NCBI RefSeq assembly: GCF_003696345.1
Contig: NZ_RFLX01000018.1
Span: forward strand, 19,578-83,577
DNA: 64,000 nucleotides
Direction: 5' to 3'
DNA from: Teichococcus wenyumeiae
GTDB taxonomy: Bacteria; Pseudomonadota; Alphaproteobacteria; Acetobacterales; Acetobacteraceae
This document shows positions 52,086-60,722 of this stretch, piece after piece. Positions within the stretch are counted from its first letter, which is position 1. Each line of letters opens with the position of its first letter. A program made the translations under genes and the position numbers. Below the pieces are notes generated by a model that did no database searches, had not been told where the DNA came from, and was given only the letters and a program-made list of their open reading frames with translations.

Positions 52086-53105
52086 ATGCCGCAGACCGTT
52101 AGCCGCCAGATCCGCCTCGCCGCCCGGCCGGAGGGACGCCCCGGGCCGGAGCATTTCCGCCTGGAGGAACATCCCGTGCCGCCGCCGGCGGAGGGTGAGG
52201 TGCTGCTGGAGACGCTCTACCTGTCCCTCGACCCCTATATGCGGGGGCGGATGAATGCCGGGCGGTCCTATGCCAAGCCCGTGGAGATCGGCGAGGTGAT
52301 GGAGGGCGGCACCGTCTGCCGCGTGCTGGAATCACGCCACCCGGGCTTCGCGCCGGGCGATGTCGTGCTCTCCTATTCCGGCTGGCAGAGCCATTCCGTG
52401 GCTCGGGGCGACAGCCTGCGCAAGCTGGACCCGGCGGTGGCACCGGTCAGCACCGCGCTGGGCGTGCTGGGCATGCCGGGCTTCACCGCCTGGTCCGGCC
52501 TGCTGCTGCTGGGCCAGCCGAAGCCGGGCGAGACGGTGGTGGTGGCGGCCGCGACGGGGCCGGTCGGCTCGGCGGTGGGGCAGATCGCGCGCATCAAGGG
52601 CGCCCGCGCGGTGGGCATCGCCGGCGGGCCACGGAAATGCGCCGCGCTGCGCGAGGAATTCGGCTTCGATGCCGCCATCGACCACCGCGCGCCCGATTTC
52701 GCCGAGCAGCTGCGCGCCGCCTGCCCTGATGGCGTCGATGTTTATTTTGAGAATGTCGGCGGCCCGGTCTGGGACGCGGTCTTTCCGCTGCTGAATGAAT
52801 TCGCCCGCGTGCCGGTCTGCGGGCTGGTGTCGCAATACAACGGCGCCAGCACCGAGGCGCCCGACCGCCTGCCCGGCCTGATGCGGGAGGTGCTGTCCCG
52901 CAGCCTGACCATCCGCGGCTTCATCCAGCGGGAATTCGCCGCGCACCGGCCGGACTTCCTGCGGGAAATGTCCGGCTGGGTGGCGGAAGGGAAGGTTCGT
53001 TATCGGGAGGACGTGGTGGAAGGGCTGGAGCGCGCCCCGGAAGCCTTCGTGGGCCTGCTGGAAGGCCGCAACTTCGGCAAGCTGCTGGTGCGCGTGGCGA
53101 CCTGA
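52086..53105 (+). CDS. Zinc-free MDR-family NADP-dependent oxidoreductase (CurA/2-alkenal reductase-like)
   Basis: 339 residues. The GroES-like N-domain includes LYLSLDPYMRGRMNAGRSY, the hallmark of leukotriene B4/2-alkenal reductases. The Rossmann part has VVVAAATGPVGSAVGQIARIKG (nucleotide binding) and VDVYFENVGGPVWDAVFPLL. No zinc ligands are seen. These enzymes reduce alpha,beta-double bonds with NADPH, often of toxic enals or quinones. ATG 52086 follows AAGGAG closely. It lies 62 bp after the HmoA-like gene on the same strand and may share its transcript. Confidence 0.9.
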   Translation: MPQTVSRQIRLAARPEGRPGPEHFRLEEHPVPPPAEGEVLLETLYLSLDPYMRGRMNAGRSYAKPVEIGEVMEGGTVCRVLESRHPGFAPGDVVLSYSGWQSHSVARGDSLRKLDPAVAPVSTALGVLGMPGFTAWSGLLLLGQPKPGETVVVAAATGPVGSAVGQIARIKGARAVGIAGGPRKCAALREEFGFDAAIDHRAPDFAEQLRAACPDGVDVYFENVGGPVWDAVFPLLNEFARVPVCGLVSQYNGASTEAPDRLPGLMREVLSRSLTIRGFIQREFAAHRPDFLREMSGWVAEGKVRYREDVVEGLERAPEAFVGLLEGRNFGKLLVRVAT

Positions 53106-53122
53106 CGCGGCAGGAGCGGAAA

Positions 53123-53169
53123 CGACCCCTTCATTCCAGTGTTCAGGTCGTTTCCGACCCTTCTATTCC
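53123..53169 (+). repeat. Two iterons at the 3' end of repA
   Basis: CGACCCCTTCATTCC (53123-53137) and CGACCCTTCTATTCC (53155-53169) match the 15-bp origin iteron CGACCCTTTGATTCC at most positions. The second lies inside the repA coding sequence and encodes GIEGS near the C-terminus of RepA. Confidence 0.75.
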
Positions 53170-54120
53170 GGGCGTCTGAAGCGCCAGCGAGCCCTGCTTC
53201 GGCAGGGCATGGACATAGCGGTAGCGGTAGGATTTGGCGCGGCCGCTGCCGGTTTCCTCGCAGGTCCAGGACGCCAGGCCGCCGGCATTGGTCATGTCCT
53301 CGAAGGCCTGGCGGCATTCCTCGCGGAACTTCAGGCGCTGGCGCGTGGTCTCGGCCTTGTAGTCGCGGCCCGCCAGCTCGGCGAGGGTTTCCACCGGCAC
53401 CCAGGTATAGTCCGGCTGGCTGTCGATGAAGGGCCAGAAGGCCTTGGCATAGTCGGAGCGCAGCTTGAAATAGGTTTCGCCGTCGATGCTGGCGAGGGTG
53501 CGGCTCTCGAACATGTCGCGGACCCATTCGCCATAGGCGACCTTCACCCGGGAATCGAGGGTGATGCCGTCCCATTCGATGCGGCCCAGCAGATTGTCCG
53601 AGTAGCCGGCCGCGGCGAGGCGCCCGCTTTGCGTCGCGGCCTCGTATTGCGCGAAATCGCCCTGGTAGAACCGGAAGGAGACGGAGCGCAGCTCTTCGAA
53701 GACCCGCAGCATGGTGCCCAGGTTGTTCACATGCGCAGTGCGGCCGGTGGCGGAAAGCAGGGCACGCCATGTGGTTTCGGTGTGGTAGTAAGGCAGCGGG
53801 CGGGCACCGTCCTGCGGCGCCATCTCGGTACGCTTGGCCCGCATGCGGAACAGCGCGTAGAGCGCATCCCGGTGCTGCGATCCCAGTTCGCGGCCACGCA
53901 CTTCCACCACGGTATGCGGCCGGACCACGTAAAGCCGCTGAAAGCCGCTATCGGTGATCAGCCCCTTCTTGCGTGGGGCGAAGGCGGATGTTCGTGCGAG
54001 ACGGGAAGGCATCACGGTCGGGGCTTTGCGGCCGCGACGATTGGCCTTGGCACGTTCGAAGCGTTCCAGCCGCTTCCGCTCGGCCTCTGTCAGCTCCTGG
54101 CTGCCTGAATTCGTCACCAC
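53143..54120 (-). CDS. repA: Plasmid replication initiator protein (RepA-like)
   Basis: 325 residues, basic N-terminus (LTEAERKRLERFERAKANRRG) followed by a winged-helix initiator fold: YYHTETTWRALLSATGRTAHVNNLGTMLRVFEELRSV and ITLDSRVKVAYGEWVRDMFESRTLASIDG. This resembles replication initiators of theta-type iteron plasmids in Acetobacteraceae and other alphaproteobacteria. The protein would bind the repeated CGACCCTTTGATTCC sites on both sides of the gene and open the origin. The start is GTG 54120 (or GTG 54117), placing the first upstream iteron 6 bp away, so RepA binding would also repress its own promoter. No RepB/RepC or par genes are adjacent. Confidence 0.85.
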   Translation of the reverse strand: MVTNSGSQELTEAERKRLERFERAKANRRGRKAPTVMPSRLARTSAFAPRKKGLITDSGFQRLYVVRPHTVVEVRGRELGSQHRDALYALFRMRAKRTEMAPQDGARPLPYYHTETTWRALLSATGRTAHVNNLGTMLRVFEELRSVSFRFYQGDFAQYEAATQSGRLAAAGYSDNLLGRIEWDGITLDSRVKVAYGEWVRDMFESRTLASIDGETYFKLRSDYAKAFWPFIDSQPDYTWVPVETLAELAGRDYKAETTRQRLKFREECRQAFEDMTNAGGLASWTCEETGSGRAKSYRYRYVHALPKQGSLALQTPGIEGSETT

Positions 54121-54747
54121 AATATCGACCCTTTGATTCCCGCGGGTGCAGGCAGACTAGCACCCTGAGCAGGGCTTCGCATCATCAGGGAATCAAGGGG
54201 TCGTTTTCGGCGGCACGCGCCCTTTCCCGCCACGGCCGCGGTGGATGAGACGGGGGAGAAGTGAACGGAGGGGTCGCTTTCGGGAATGGCAGGGTCGGGT
54301 TTGGGAGAGAAGAGGTCGGAAACGGGAAGGAAGGGGTCACTCCACCATATTAAGACGTTGATTATAAATGGCATTTCTCGGAATAGACTTTTCTAATAGA
54401 CTCTGAATCAGACACTGATTGACCGCTCTTGTGGGCCTTTTGGTGGATAAAGCCACGGCCGGGCGCCACCAGGGCGCTTAAAGCACCTCTCAACCGCCTA
54501 GTTCCGACCCTTTGATTCCCGTTTCAGCGCGACTCCGGTCGACCCAGGCCTCTCAGCGCCCATTTAAAAGTGACCCTTCCATTCCCCTGGGCCGGTCTGC
54601 GGGGCAGCCTTGGACGCCACCGGCAGACTCGTCGTCAGGAACCGACCCTTTGATTCCAGCTCTCATCTTCTTGAGGTCAACACATTGACCCACCGGGGCC
54701 GCCGGATCACTGTGCGCAACATCTTGCAAGTCTAAGAGGTATCAGTG
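54121..54747. other. Iteron-type replication origin region (oriV)
   Basis: No coding frame is credible here. Nine iterons lie between 54126 and 54657 on both strands, and an AT-rich block at about 54345-54420 (TAATAGAC, GATTATAAATGG) could melt first. The arrangement (initiator gene, direct and inverted iterons, AT-rich element) is that of a theta replication origin. A DnaA box was looked for by eye and none was convincing. Confidence 0.75.
54126..54657. repeat. Iteron array, 15-bp consensus CGACCCTTTGATTCC
   Basis: Perfect plus-strand copies occur at 54126-54140, 54505-54519 and 54643-54657. A near-copy TGACCCTTCCATTCC is at 54571-54585. Minus-strand copies are GGAATCAAGGGGTCG (54189-54203) and GGAATGGCAGGGTCG (54283-54297), with weaker ones at 54262-54276, 54304-54318 and 54325-54339. 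Spacing is irregular, and copies between 54189 and 54339 point opposite to the rest. Confidence 0.8.
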
Positions 54748-55944
54748 ATGCGGCAGGGCATGCTTGAGGCGATCAAGGAGTTCGAACCTGAACTCATCGC
54801 CATCCGGCGCGACATCCATGAGCATCCCGAAACGCGTTTCGAGGAGGTGCGTACCGCTGCGCTGGTCGCCGACAAGCTGCGCGAATGGGGCCTGAAGGTC
54901 GAGGAAGGCATCGGCAAGACCGGCGTGGTCGGCACCCTCCAGGGCCGCCGGCCGGGCCAGCGGGCCATCGGGCTGCGGGCCGACATGGATGCGCTCTTCA
55001 TCCAGGAGGAGAACGACTTCCCGCATGCCTCCAAGGTGCCGGGCAAGATGCATGCCTGCGGCCATGACGGCCATACCACCATGCTACTGGGTGCCGCCAA
55101 GTACCTGGCGCGCAACCCAGACTTCGCCGGCACCGTGCACTTCATCTTTCAGCCGGCCGAGGAAGCCGGTACCGGCGCCGCCGCCATGATCGCCGATGGG
55201 CTCTTCGACCGCTTCCCGGTGGATGCGGTCTATGGGATGCACAACACGCCCGGCCTGCCGGTAGGGCAGTTCGCCACCCGCCCAGGGCCGATCCTGGCCG
55301 GCGCCGACTTCTGGGGCGTCACCTTCACCGGCACCGGTGGCCATGGCGGCGCCGCGCCGCATCTGGCTACCGATACCACGGTGGTGCTGGGCCATTTCCT
55401 GCTGGCGGTGCAGACCATCCTGCCGCGCAACCTGAAGCCCACCGAGCCCGCGGCGCTCTCCGTCGGCCATGTCTCGGGCGGCACCTATGGCTCGCCCAAT
55501 GTGATGCCCTCCCGCGTCGTGGTGCGCGGCACCGCGCGCTATTTCCGCCCGGAGGCCCAGGCGGTGATCCGGCAGCGGCTGGAGGAACTGGCCAAGACCC
55601 TGGCGGCCGCGCATGGCTGCGAGGCGGAGCTAACCTACGAGGCGCTCTGCCCCCCCACCGTGAACGCGCCGGAGAAGGTGCCCGTGGCCAATGCGGCGGC
55701 CGCCGCGCTGGTCGGCCCGCAGGCCATCGGCGAATTCCCGATGAGCACGGGCGGCGAGGATTTCGCCTTCATGCTGCAGCAGAAGCCTGGCGTCTTCATG
55801 CGCATCGGCAATGGCGTCAACGCCGATGGCAGCTTCCACAATGTCCATACGCCGAAATACGACTTCAGTGACGAGACGCTGACCCTCGGCGCCGCCTATT
55901 GGGCGAGCCTGGTGCAGCAGGAACTGAGCCTGGAAGACCGATGA
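54748..55944 (+). CDS. M20-family metal-dependent amidohydrolase (hippurate/N-acyl amino acid hydrolase-like)
   Basis: 398 residues. Zinc/manganese ligands are in MHACGHDGHTTMLLGAA, FQPAEEAGTGAAAMI and MHNTPGLPVGQF; the dimerisation lid begins GADFWGVTFTGTGGHGGAAPH. Family enzymes cleave N-acyl amino acids such as hippurate, or peptides. ATG 54748 has AGAGGT upstream (GTG 54745 is an alternative). Its stop overlaps the start of a peptide-type binding protein gene (ATGA), a pairing that suggests import and hydrolysis of a small acylated amino acid or peptide. Confidence 0.93.
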   Translation: MRQGMLEAIKEFEPELIAIRRDIHEHPETRFEEVRTAALVADKLREWGLKVEEGIGKTGVVGTLQGRRPGQRAIGLRADMDALFIQEENDFPHASKVPGKMHACGHDGHTTMLLGAAKYLARNPDFAGTVHFIFQPAEEAGTGAAAMIADGLFDRFPVDAVYGMHNTPGLPVGQFATRPGPILAGADFWGVTFTGTGGHGGAAPHLATDTTVVLGHFLLAVQTILPRNLKPTEPAALSVGHVSGGTYGSPNVMPSRVVVRGTARYFRPEAQAVIRQRLEELAKTLAAAHGCEAELTYEALCPPTVNAPEKVPVANAAAAALVGPQAIGEFPMSTGGEDFAFMLQQKPGVFMRIGNGVNADGSFHNVHTPKYDFSDETLTLGAAYWASLVQQELSLEDR

Positions 55945-57527
55945 GCATCATGACCCGTTCTCTCCGCGCCGCGCTGCTGGGCTGCGCCCTGCTGTCGCCG
56001 CTCGCGGCCGCGCAGGCCGAGCCGCTGTCGCTGGCCGTCAGCGCGCCGCCGGCCAGCATCGACCCGCATTACTACACGCTGACGCCGAGCATTCAGCTTT
56101 CCGCCCATATGTTCGAGCCTCTGACGCAGCGTGACGAGAATGCGCGCGTGCGCCCTGCCCTGGCGGAATCCTGGAAGCTGGTGGACGACACCACCTGGGA
56201 ATTCAAGCTGCGGCCCGGCGTGAAGTTCCACAACGGCGCCGACTTCACGGCCGAGGACGTGGCCTTCACGCTGAAGCGCGTGCCCTGGGTGCAGAGCCCC
56301 AGCTCCTTCGCCGTCTATACCCGCGCCATCACGGACGTGCAGGTGGTGGATGCGTATACGGTGCGCTTCAAGACCGCCGCGCCCTATCCGCTGCTGCCCA
56401 ACGACCTGGCCAATGTCTTCATGGTCTCGCGCGGCATCGGCGAGAACACGCCTTCTGCCGACTTCAACTCCGGCAAGGCGGCGATCGGCACCGGCCCCTT
56501 CAAGTTCGTCTCCTATGAGCCGAACAACCGGGTCGAGATGGCGCGCAACGAGACCTACTGGGGCGAGAAGCCGGCCTGGGACAAGGTGCAGTACCGCATC
56601 ATCACCAATTCCGGTGCGCGCGTCGCGGCGCTGCTCTCCGGCGACGTGGCGATGATCGACAACGTGCCGACCGCCGATGTCGCCAAGATCCGCAACAACG
56701 ACAAGGTCACCGTCGCGGAAGGCACCAGCCTGCGGCTGATCTTTCTCGGCCTTGATGTGTTCCGCGACGGCCCGACGCCGGATGTGCGCGGCCCGAATGG
56801 CGAGGAACTGACCAAGAACCCGCTGCAGGACAAGCGGGTTCGCGAGGCGCTCTCCATCGCCATCAACCGCCCGGCCATCGTGCAGCGGATCATGGAGAAT
56901 GTGGCGGTGCCGGCCGGGCAGTTCATGCCGGAAGGCTCCTTCGGCTACAATCCGGCGATTCCAGTGCCGAAGTTCGATGCCGACCGCGCCAAGAAGCTGC
57001 TGGCCGAGGCAGGCTATCCGAACGGGCTGAGCATCACGCTGCGCGGCCCCAATGACCGCTACATCAACGATTCCCAGGTGCAGCAGGTCATCGCGCAGAT
57101 GTGGGCGCGCATCGGCATCAAGACGCAGGTGGAGGCGACGCCGCTGGCGACGCTGATCGGCCGGCTGAACCGCTTCGATGCCTCGGCCTATATGCTGGGC
57201 TGGAGCAACAGCACCGGCGAGCCCTCCACCTCGCTGCGCGCGGTGATGGGCACGCGGGCGCAGGGGGGCGGCGGCAGCCTCGGCCTGTCCAACTACGGGC
57301 GTTACGTGAACCCGGAGATGGATGCGCTGGCGGAGAAGGCCCTGAGCACGCTGGACGACAAGACGCGCGAGAAGATGATGCAGGATGCCATGAAGATGGC
57401 GATGGACGATGTCGCCATCATCCCCCTGCACACGCAGAAGAGCGTCTGGGCCACCCGCCGCGGCCTGACCTACACGCCGCGGCTGGATGAGCAGACCCTG
57501 GCCGCCGAGGTGCGCCCGGCGCGCTGA
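55941..57527 (+). CDS. ABC-transporter periplasmic peptide/nickel-type binding protein (SBP family 5)
   Basis: 528 residues with an N-terminal signal peptide (TRSLRAALLGCALLSPLAAAQA). The family 5 fold is shown by LRPGVKFHNGADFTAEDVAFTLKR, GTGPFKFVSYEPNNRVEMARNETYWG, LQDKRVREALSIAINRPAIV and YPNGLSITLRGPNDRY. Such proteins carry oligopeptides, nickel, glutathione or opines to Dpp/Opp-type permeases. None is encoded nearby. ATG 55941 overlaps the amidohydrolase stop; ATG 55950 is possible. Coupling to the amidohydrolase is the only clue to ligand. Confidence 0.9.
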   Translation: MSIMTRSLRAALLGCALLSPLAAAQAEPLSLAVSAPPASIDPHYYTLTPSIQLSAHMFEPLTQRDENARVRPALAESWKLVDDTTWEFKLRPGVKFHNGADFTAEDVAFTLKRVPWVQSPSSFAVYTRAITDVQVVDAYTVRFKTAAPYPLLPNDLANVFMVSRGIGENTPSADFNSGKAAIGTGPFKFVSYEPNNRVEMARNETYWGEKPAWDKVQYRIITNSGARVAALLSGDVAMIDNVPTADVAKIRNNDKVTVAEGTSLRLIFLGLDVFRDGPTPDVRGPNGEELTKNPLQDKRVREALSIAINRPAIVQRIMENVAVPAGQFMPEGSFGYNPAIPVPKFDADRAKKLLAEAGYPNGLSITLRGPNDRYINDSQVQQVIAQMWARIGIKTQVEATPLATLIGRLNRFDASAYMLGWSNSTGEPSTSLRAVMGTRAQGGGGSLGLSNYGRYVNPEMDALAEKALSTLDDKTREKMMQDAMKMAMDDVAIIPLHTQKSVWATRRGLTYTPRLDEQTLAAEVRPAR

Positions 57528-57562
57528 GGCGACCCGTCCCTTCCGCTAGAAAGCGAGCCGTT

Positions 57563-57904
57563 TCACCGCAGTAGGATCGGCTCGCCATGCGGGGTGGCCT
57601 CGGCCGCCGCGCGCCATTCCTCGCGCCGGCGCAGCAGGAGGGGGGCATCCAGGATGCCCTTCTCCGCCACCAGGTGCTCCAGCGCCGCCAGCCAGTGCTC
57701 GTAATAGGCGGTCTGCGCACCACCCGGGCGGGCGATCTCTCGCCCCAGGGCCTGCGCCCATTCGCTCCAGCTGAAGCAGCCGGCCCCATGCAGCGCCACG
57801 GCCATGGCGAAGGCCTGCGCCTCCCAGGGTTCGCGGAAGACCGGCCCATCCGGGCCGAGCTCCAGGCCCGGCAGGTCGGCGGGAACGGGGTCAGAGCGGC
57901 TCAA
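57563..57904 (-). CDS. Nitrile hydratase accessory/activator protein
   Basis: 113 residues resembling the N-terminal half of nitrile hydratase beta subunits (PVFREPWEAQAFAMAVALHGAGCFSWSEWAQALG, YYEHWLAALEHLVAEKGI), as in activators that load cobalt into the alpha subunit. TTG 57904 has GGGAG 10 bases upstream and gives the family-like start [16 protein letters not shown] 57922 is an alternative. It overlaps the end of the beta gene. Last gene of the alpha-beta-activator operon. Confidence 0.8.
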   Translation of the reverse strand: MSRSDPVPADLPGLELGPDGPVFREPWEAQAFAMAVALHGAGCFSWSEWAQALGREIARPGGAQTAYYEHWLAALEHLVAEKGILDAPLLLRRREEWRAAAEATPHGEPILLR

Positions 57905-58547
57905 GATAGGACTCCCAGGCATCGATGGAGATGGCCAGGGTGGGGTCCGATTGCTCCCCCCACAATTCCCGTCCCTCGAAACGGATGGTGTAGAGCCATT
58001 GCGGCGCCTCGCCTTGTCCATGCGCCAGGGTATCGGGAAAGACAAAGACGCCACGGGCAGCTTCCACGACGCCCTCCTTGTCTCGCGCATAGCGCGGCAG
58101 GCGGGTATGGCCGGTGGGGTGCTCGTTGCGCGTCCGCACGCGGTCGCCCACGGCGAAACGGGCGGGGTTGGCGGCGGGGCGGCTGTATTGCGTGCCGCGC
58201 ATCAGGGCCGGCAACACGTCCGGCGCCGGCAGCGGCCGCACCGTTGGCGAAGCCTCCAGGCTGCGGCCTTCCCGCAATTCGGCTTCGGTAGTCAGGCCAT
58301 GGGCCACCAGCAGGCGTTCCAGCGCCGTCAGCCAGATCTCGTAATAGCTGGCGGAGAGGTAGCGGGCCGGCGGGATGCTTTCCCGGGTATGCCGGGCGGC
58401 ATCGATGCTCCAGCGGCCCAGCGCGCCCATGGCCAGGGTCAGCGCGAAGGCGCCTTTTTCCCAGTCGGCATGGAAGAGCTCGCCTTCCGGCTCCGGCAGC
58501 ACGGGGCCGAAGCCCATGGCGCCGCCCAGGTCTTGCGGGCCGTTCAT
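57891..58547 (-). CDS. nthB: Nitrile hydratase beta subunit
   Basis: 218 residues. [31 protein letters not shown] is the diagnostic N-terminus; [28 protein letters not shown] follows. The C-terminal SH3-like barrel includes [29 protein letters not shown]. The beta subunit forms the heterodimer interface and part of the active site. ATG 58547 overlaps the alpha stop (ATGA), so equal amounts are likely made. Confidence 0.95.
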   Translation of the reverse strand: MNGPQDLGGAMGFGPVLPEPEGELFHADWEKGAFALTLAMGALGRWSIDAARHTRESIPPARYLSASYYEIWLTALERLLVAHGLTTEAELREGRSLEASPTVRPLPAPDVLPALMRGTQYSRPAANPARFAVGDRVRTRNEHPTGHTRLPRYARDKEGVVEAARGVFVFPDTLAHGQGEAPQWLYTIRFEGRELWGEQSDPTLAISIDAWESYLEPL

Positions 58548-59182
58548 GCGGCGGGCCGCGCCAGGCCGGTGCCGATCATGGAGTCCCGCGTTACCAGCGT
58601 GGCGAGGCGGGCTTCGTCCCAGCCCTCGGTTCCCTCCGGGCGGCGCGGGATGACGAGGTAGCGGATCTCAGCCGTCGAATCCCAGACGCGGATGCGCGTG
58701 GCTTCCGGCAGTTCCACCCCGAAGTCGCGCAGCACGCCGCGCGGGTCGATCACGGCGCGGGAGCGATAGGCGGGCGACTTGTACCAGGTGGGCGGCAGGC
58801 CCAGCACCGGCCAGGGGTAGCAGGAGCAGAGAGTGCAGACGACCATGTTGTGCTCGTCCGCCGTGTTCTCCACCGCGACCATGTGTTCGCCCTGGCGCCC
58901 GGTGAAGCCCAGGGAATGGATGGCGGCACTTGCATCGCGGCGCAGCCAGTCGAGGAACCCTGGATCGGCCCAGGCCTTGGCTACCACCTGCGCGCCGTTG
59001 CGCGGGCCGATGCGGGTCTCATAGGTCTCGACGAATTCGTCCAGCGCGGCGGGGTCCACGTAGCCCTTTTCCACCAGCAGCGACTGCAGGGCGCGCACGC
59101 GCAGCTCCATCTCGGAGAGGCTGCTGCCATGGTCATGGTCATGGTGGTGGTCATGATCGTGGTGATCGTGGTCGTGCGGCAT
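58544..59182 (-). CDS. nthA: Nitrile hydratase alpha subunit, cobalt type
   Basis: 212 residues. The metal site [12 protein letters not shown] reads CTLCSC, the Thr-containing form of cobalt enzymes (iron enzymes have Ser). Its second and third Cys are normally oxidised to sulfinic and sulfenic acids. The N-terminus is a His/Asp-rich tract ([17 protein letters not shown] at ~3-19). The enzyme hydrates nitriles to amides. No amidase or cobalt transporter gene is next to it. ATG 59182 is the start that includes the His-rich tract; later in-frame starts would remove it. Confidence 0.94.
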   Translation of the reverse strand: MPHDHDHHDHDHHHDHDHGSSLSEMELRVRALQSLLVEKGYVDPAALDEFVETYETRIGPRNGAQVVAKAWADPGFLDWLRRDASAAIHSLGFTGRQGEHMVAVENTADEHNMVVCTLCSCYPWPVLGLPPTWYKSPAYRSRAVIDPRGVLRDFGVELPEATRIRVWDSTAEIRYLVIPRRPEGTEGWDEARLATLVTRDSMIGTGLARPAA

Positions 59183-59320
59183 GGCGTCCCTTCCCTTCCG
59201 CTTCTGGCCGATCATCACGCCGGATGGTGCTGCCGCGCAACCATGCCGCGGCGGATGCAACCCTTGGCAAGCGCGGGCGTCACCTTTCCATTCCCGTGCC
59301 ATAAGGCGATCGCGCAAGCC

Positions 59321-60223
59321 ATGATGCTTCCCTTTCAGCCCGCCACCTCTTCCTCCCCCCGGGTGCGTGGCTCCATCGGGCGGCGGGTGCTGGGGGTGGC
59401 GGGGCTGTTGCTGGCCTCCGGCTGCTCCCCGGCGGGCTTGCTGAACGGGCTGGCGCCGGAGCGCATGGCGGGCGAGGCCATTCCTTACGGCCCCCTGCCC
59501 CGGCACAAGCTAGACCTGTATCAGCCGTCGCCGGAAACCGCCTCGCCGCCCATGGTGGTGTTCCTCTATGGCGGCGGCTGGACGGAAGGCAGCCGGGCCA
59601 TGTACCGCTTCGTCGGCGCGGCCCTGGCGGAACGCGGCTGCATTGTCGCCATTCCCGATTACCGGCTTTATCCGGAAGCGGGATTTCCCGCCTTCCTGCA
59701 GGATTGTGCGCTGGCAACGCGCTGGGCCTTCGACAACCGCGTGATGCTTGGCGCCGATCCGACCCGACTGTTCCTGATGGGGCATTCCGCCGGTGCCTAT
59801 AATGCCGCGATGCTGGCGCTGGACCGGCAATGGCTTGGCGCCGTGGCGATGCAGCCGGCGCGGGACCTCGCCGGCGTCATCGGCATTGCCGGGCCCTATG
59901 ACTTCCTGCCGCTGCGGGCAGACCTGCGGCCGATCTTCGGCGCGGAGGAGCAACTGGCGCGGACGCAGCCCATCAGCTTCGCCGATGGTGCCAACCCGCC
60001 GATGCTGCTGTTGCAGGGCGAGGCCGACGAAACCGTCGACCCCGGCAATGCAAGGAGGCTGGCCGAGCGCATCCGCACCGGCGGCGGGCCGGTGGAGACG
60101 CGCTTCTATTCCGGCATCGGCCATGCCGCGATCGCCGGCGCATTATCCGGCGCGCTGCGCTTCGTGGCGCCGACGCTGCGGGATTCACTGACCTTCATGC
60201 GGGTCGGCGAGGCGCAGGCCTGA
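59321..60223 (+). CDS. Lipoprotein alpha/beta hydrolase (carboxylesterase-like)
   Basis: 300 residues. The N-terminus has a lipoprotein signal, [17 protein letters not shown], with Cys as the lipid site. The hydrolase follows: [17 protein letters not shown] (HGGG-like oxyanion motif with Tyr in place of His), Ser in [15 protein letters not shown], Asp in [13 protein letters not shown] and His in [12 protein letters not shown]. It is thus of the hormone-sensitive-lipase/BD-FAE type and likely sits on the periplasmic face of a membrane. ATG 59321 (or 59324) is used; the longer frame upstream is antisense to the nitrile hydratase gene. Confidence 0.85.
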   Translation: MMLPFQPATSSSPRVRGSIGRRVLGVAGLLLASGCSPAGLLNGLAPERMAGEAIPYGPLPRHKLDLYQPSPETASPPMVVFLYGGGWTEGSRAMYRFVGAALAERGCIVAIPDYRLYPEAGFPAFLQDCALATRWAFDNRVMLGADPTRLFLMGHSAGAYNAAMLALDRQWLGAVAMQPARDLAGVIGIAGPYDFLPLRADLRPIFGAEEQLARTQPISFADGANPPMLLLQGEADETVDPGNARRLAERIRTGGGPVETRFYSGIGHAAIAGALSGALRFVAPTLRDSLTFMRVGEAQA

Positions 60224-60237
60224 GCCCGCGCCCCGGC

Positions 60238-60477
60238 TCACCGCCGCTTGACAGGGTCCTTGGGTGCGGGCGGGAGGTCGTCCTCCAGGATGGTCAGGTG
60301 GACCGAATAGGAAGTCTCGCCCTCGTCATGGTCCTGGTGCAGGGTGCCGATCACCTCGTCCTCCACCGCCACTTCCACGGACAGACCCTTGCGCGCCGGC
60401 GGCACGATGCGGATGCGGTCCGAGCCAAGCAGGCGCCGAAGGTAGGTCTGAACGCGGGCAATATCGGTGGGCGTCAT
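60238..60477 (-). CDS. DUF3126-family small protein
   Basis: 79 residues: MTPTDIARVQTYLRRLLGSDRIRIVPP, then VEVAVEDEVIGTLHQDHDEGETSYSVHLTILEDDL. This pattern is the conserved alphaproteobacterial DUF3126, whose role is unknown. It is small, acidic, and has no signal or membrane segment. ATG 60477 is the family start. Convergent with the esterase gene and divergent from the response-regulator gene. Confidence 0.85.
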   Translation of the reverse strand: MTPTDIARVQTYLRRLLGSDRIRIVPPARKGLSVEVAVEDEVIGTLHQDHDEGETSYSVHLTILEDDLPPAPKDPVKRR

Positions 60478-60596
60478 GCGGGTGTGGTGTTCCGTTGCTG
60501 GGGATAGCCTTCCATGCCCCCGATGATCCGCTCGGTCCAGCCACCTCACAGAAAAAGGAGCAATCCGATGCAACCGCTGGCTTGCTGCTGGGTTTC

Positions 60597-60605
60597 TGTT
60601 ATACT
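60597..60605 (+). promoter_or_regulatory. Extended -10 promoter candidate upstream of a response-regulator gene
   Basis: TGTTATACT matches the extended -10 pattern TGnTATAAT and stands out in GC-rich DNA. Transcription would start near 60612, giving a leader of about 110 nt before the response-regulator start at 60723. No clear -35 lies 17 bp upstream, which extended -10 promoters can tolerate. Confidence 0.35.
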
Positions 60606-60722
60606 CAGCACACGTTCCCGTGATGAGCCGCTCTGCTGATCTTGGCAGACGGTACGCCAACCCATATCCGGGGCGAAGCCAAAGGCTTTGCGATAGTCGC
60701 ACTTGTCCCGGCGAGAGATCCC

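Noticed and set aside
53143..54120. RepABC-type or rolling-circle replication
   Set aside because: No RepA/RepB partition proteins or RepC neighbour, and no HUH nuclease motif; iterons and a winged-helix initiator indicate a theta origin.
59280..59296. Another iteron-like site (ACCTTTCCATTCC)
   Set aside because: Only about 10 of 15 bases match the iteron and it is 4.6 kb away from the origin; probably chance.
60568..60639. 23-residue small ORF with a strong AAGGAG
   Set aside because: It contains the likely -10 element of the response-regulator promoter and its product is not recognisable; not annotated as a gene.
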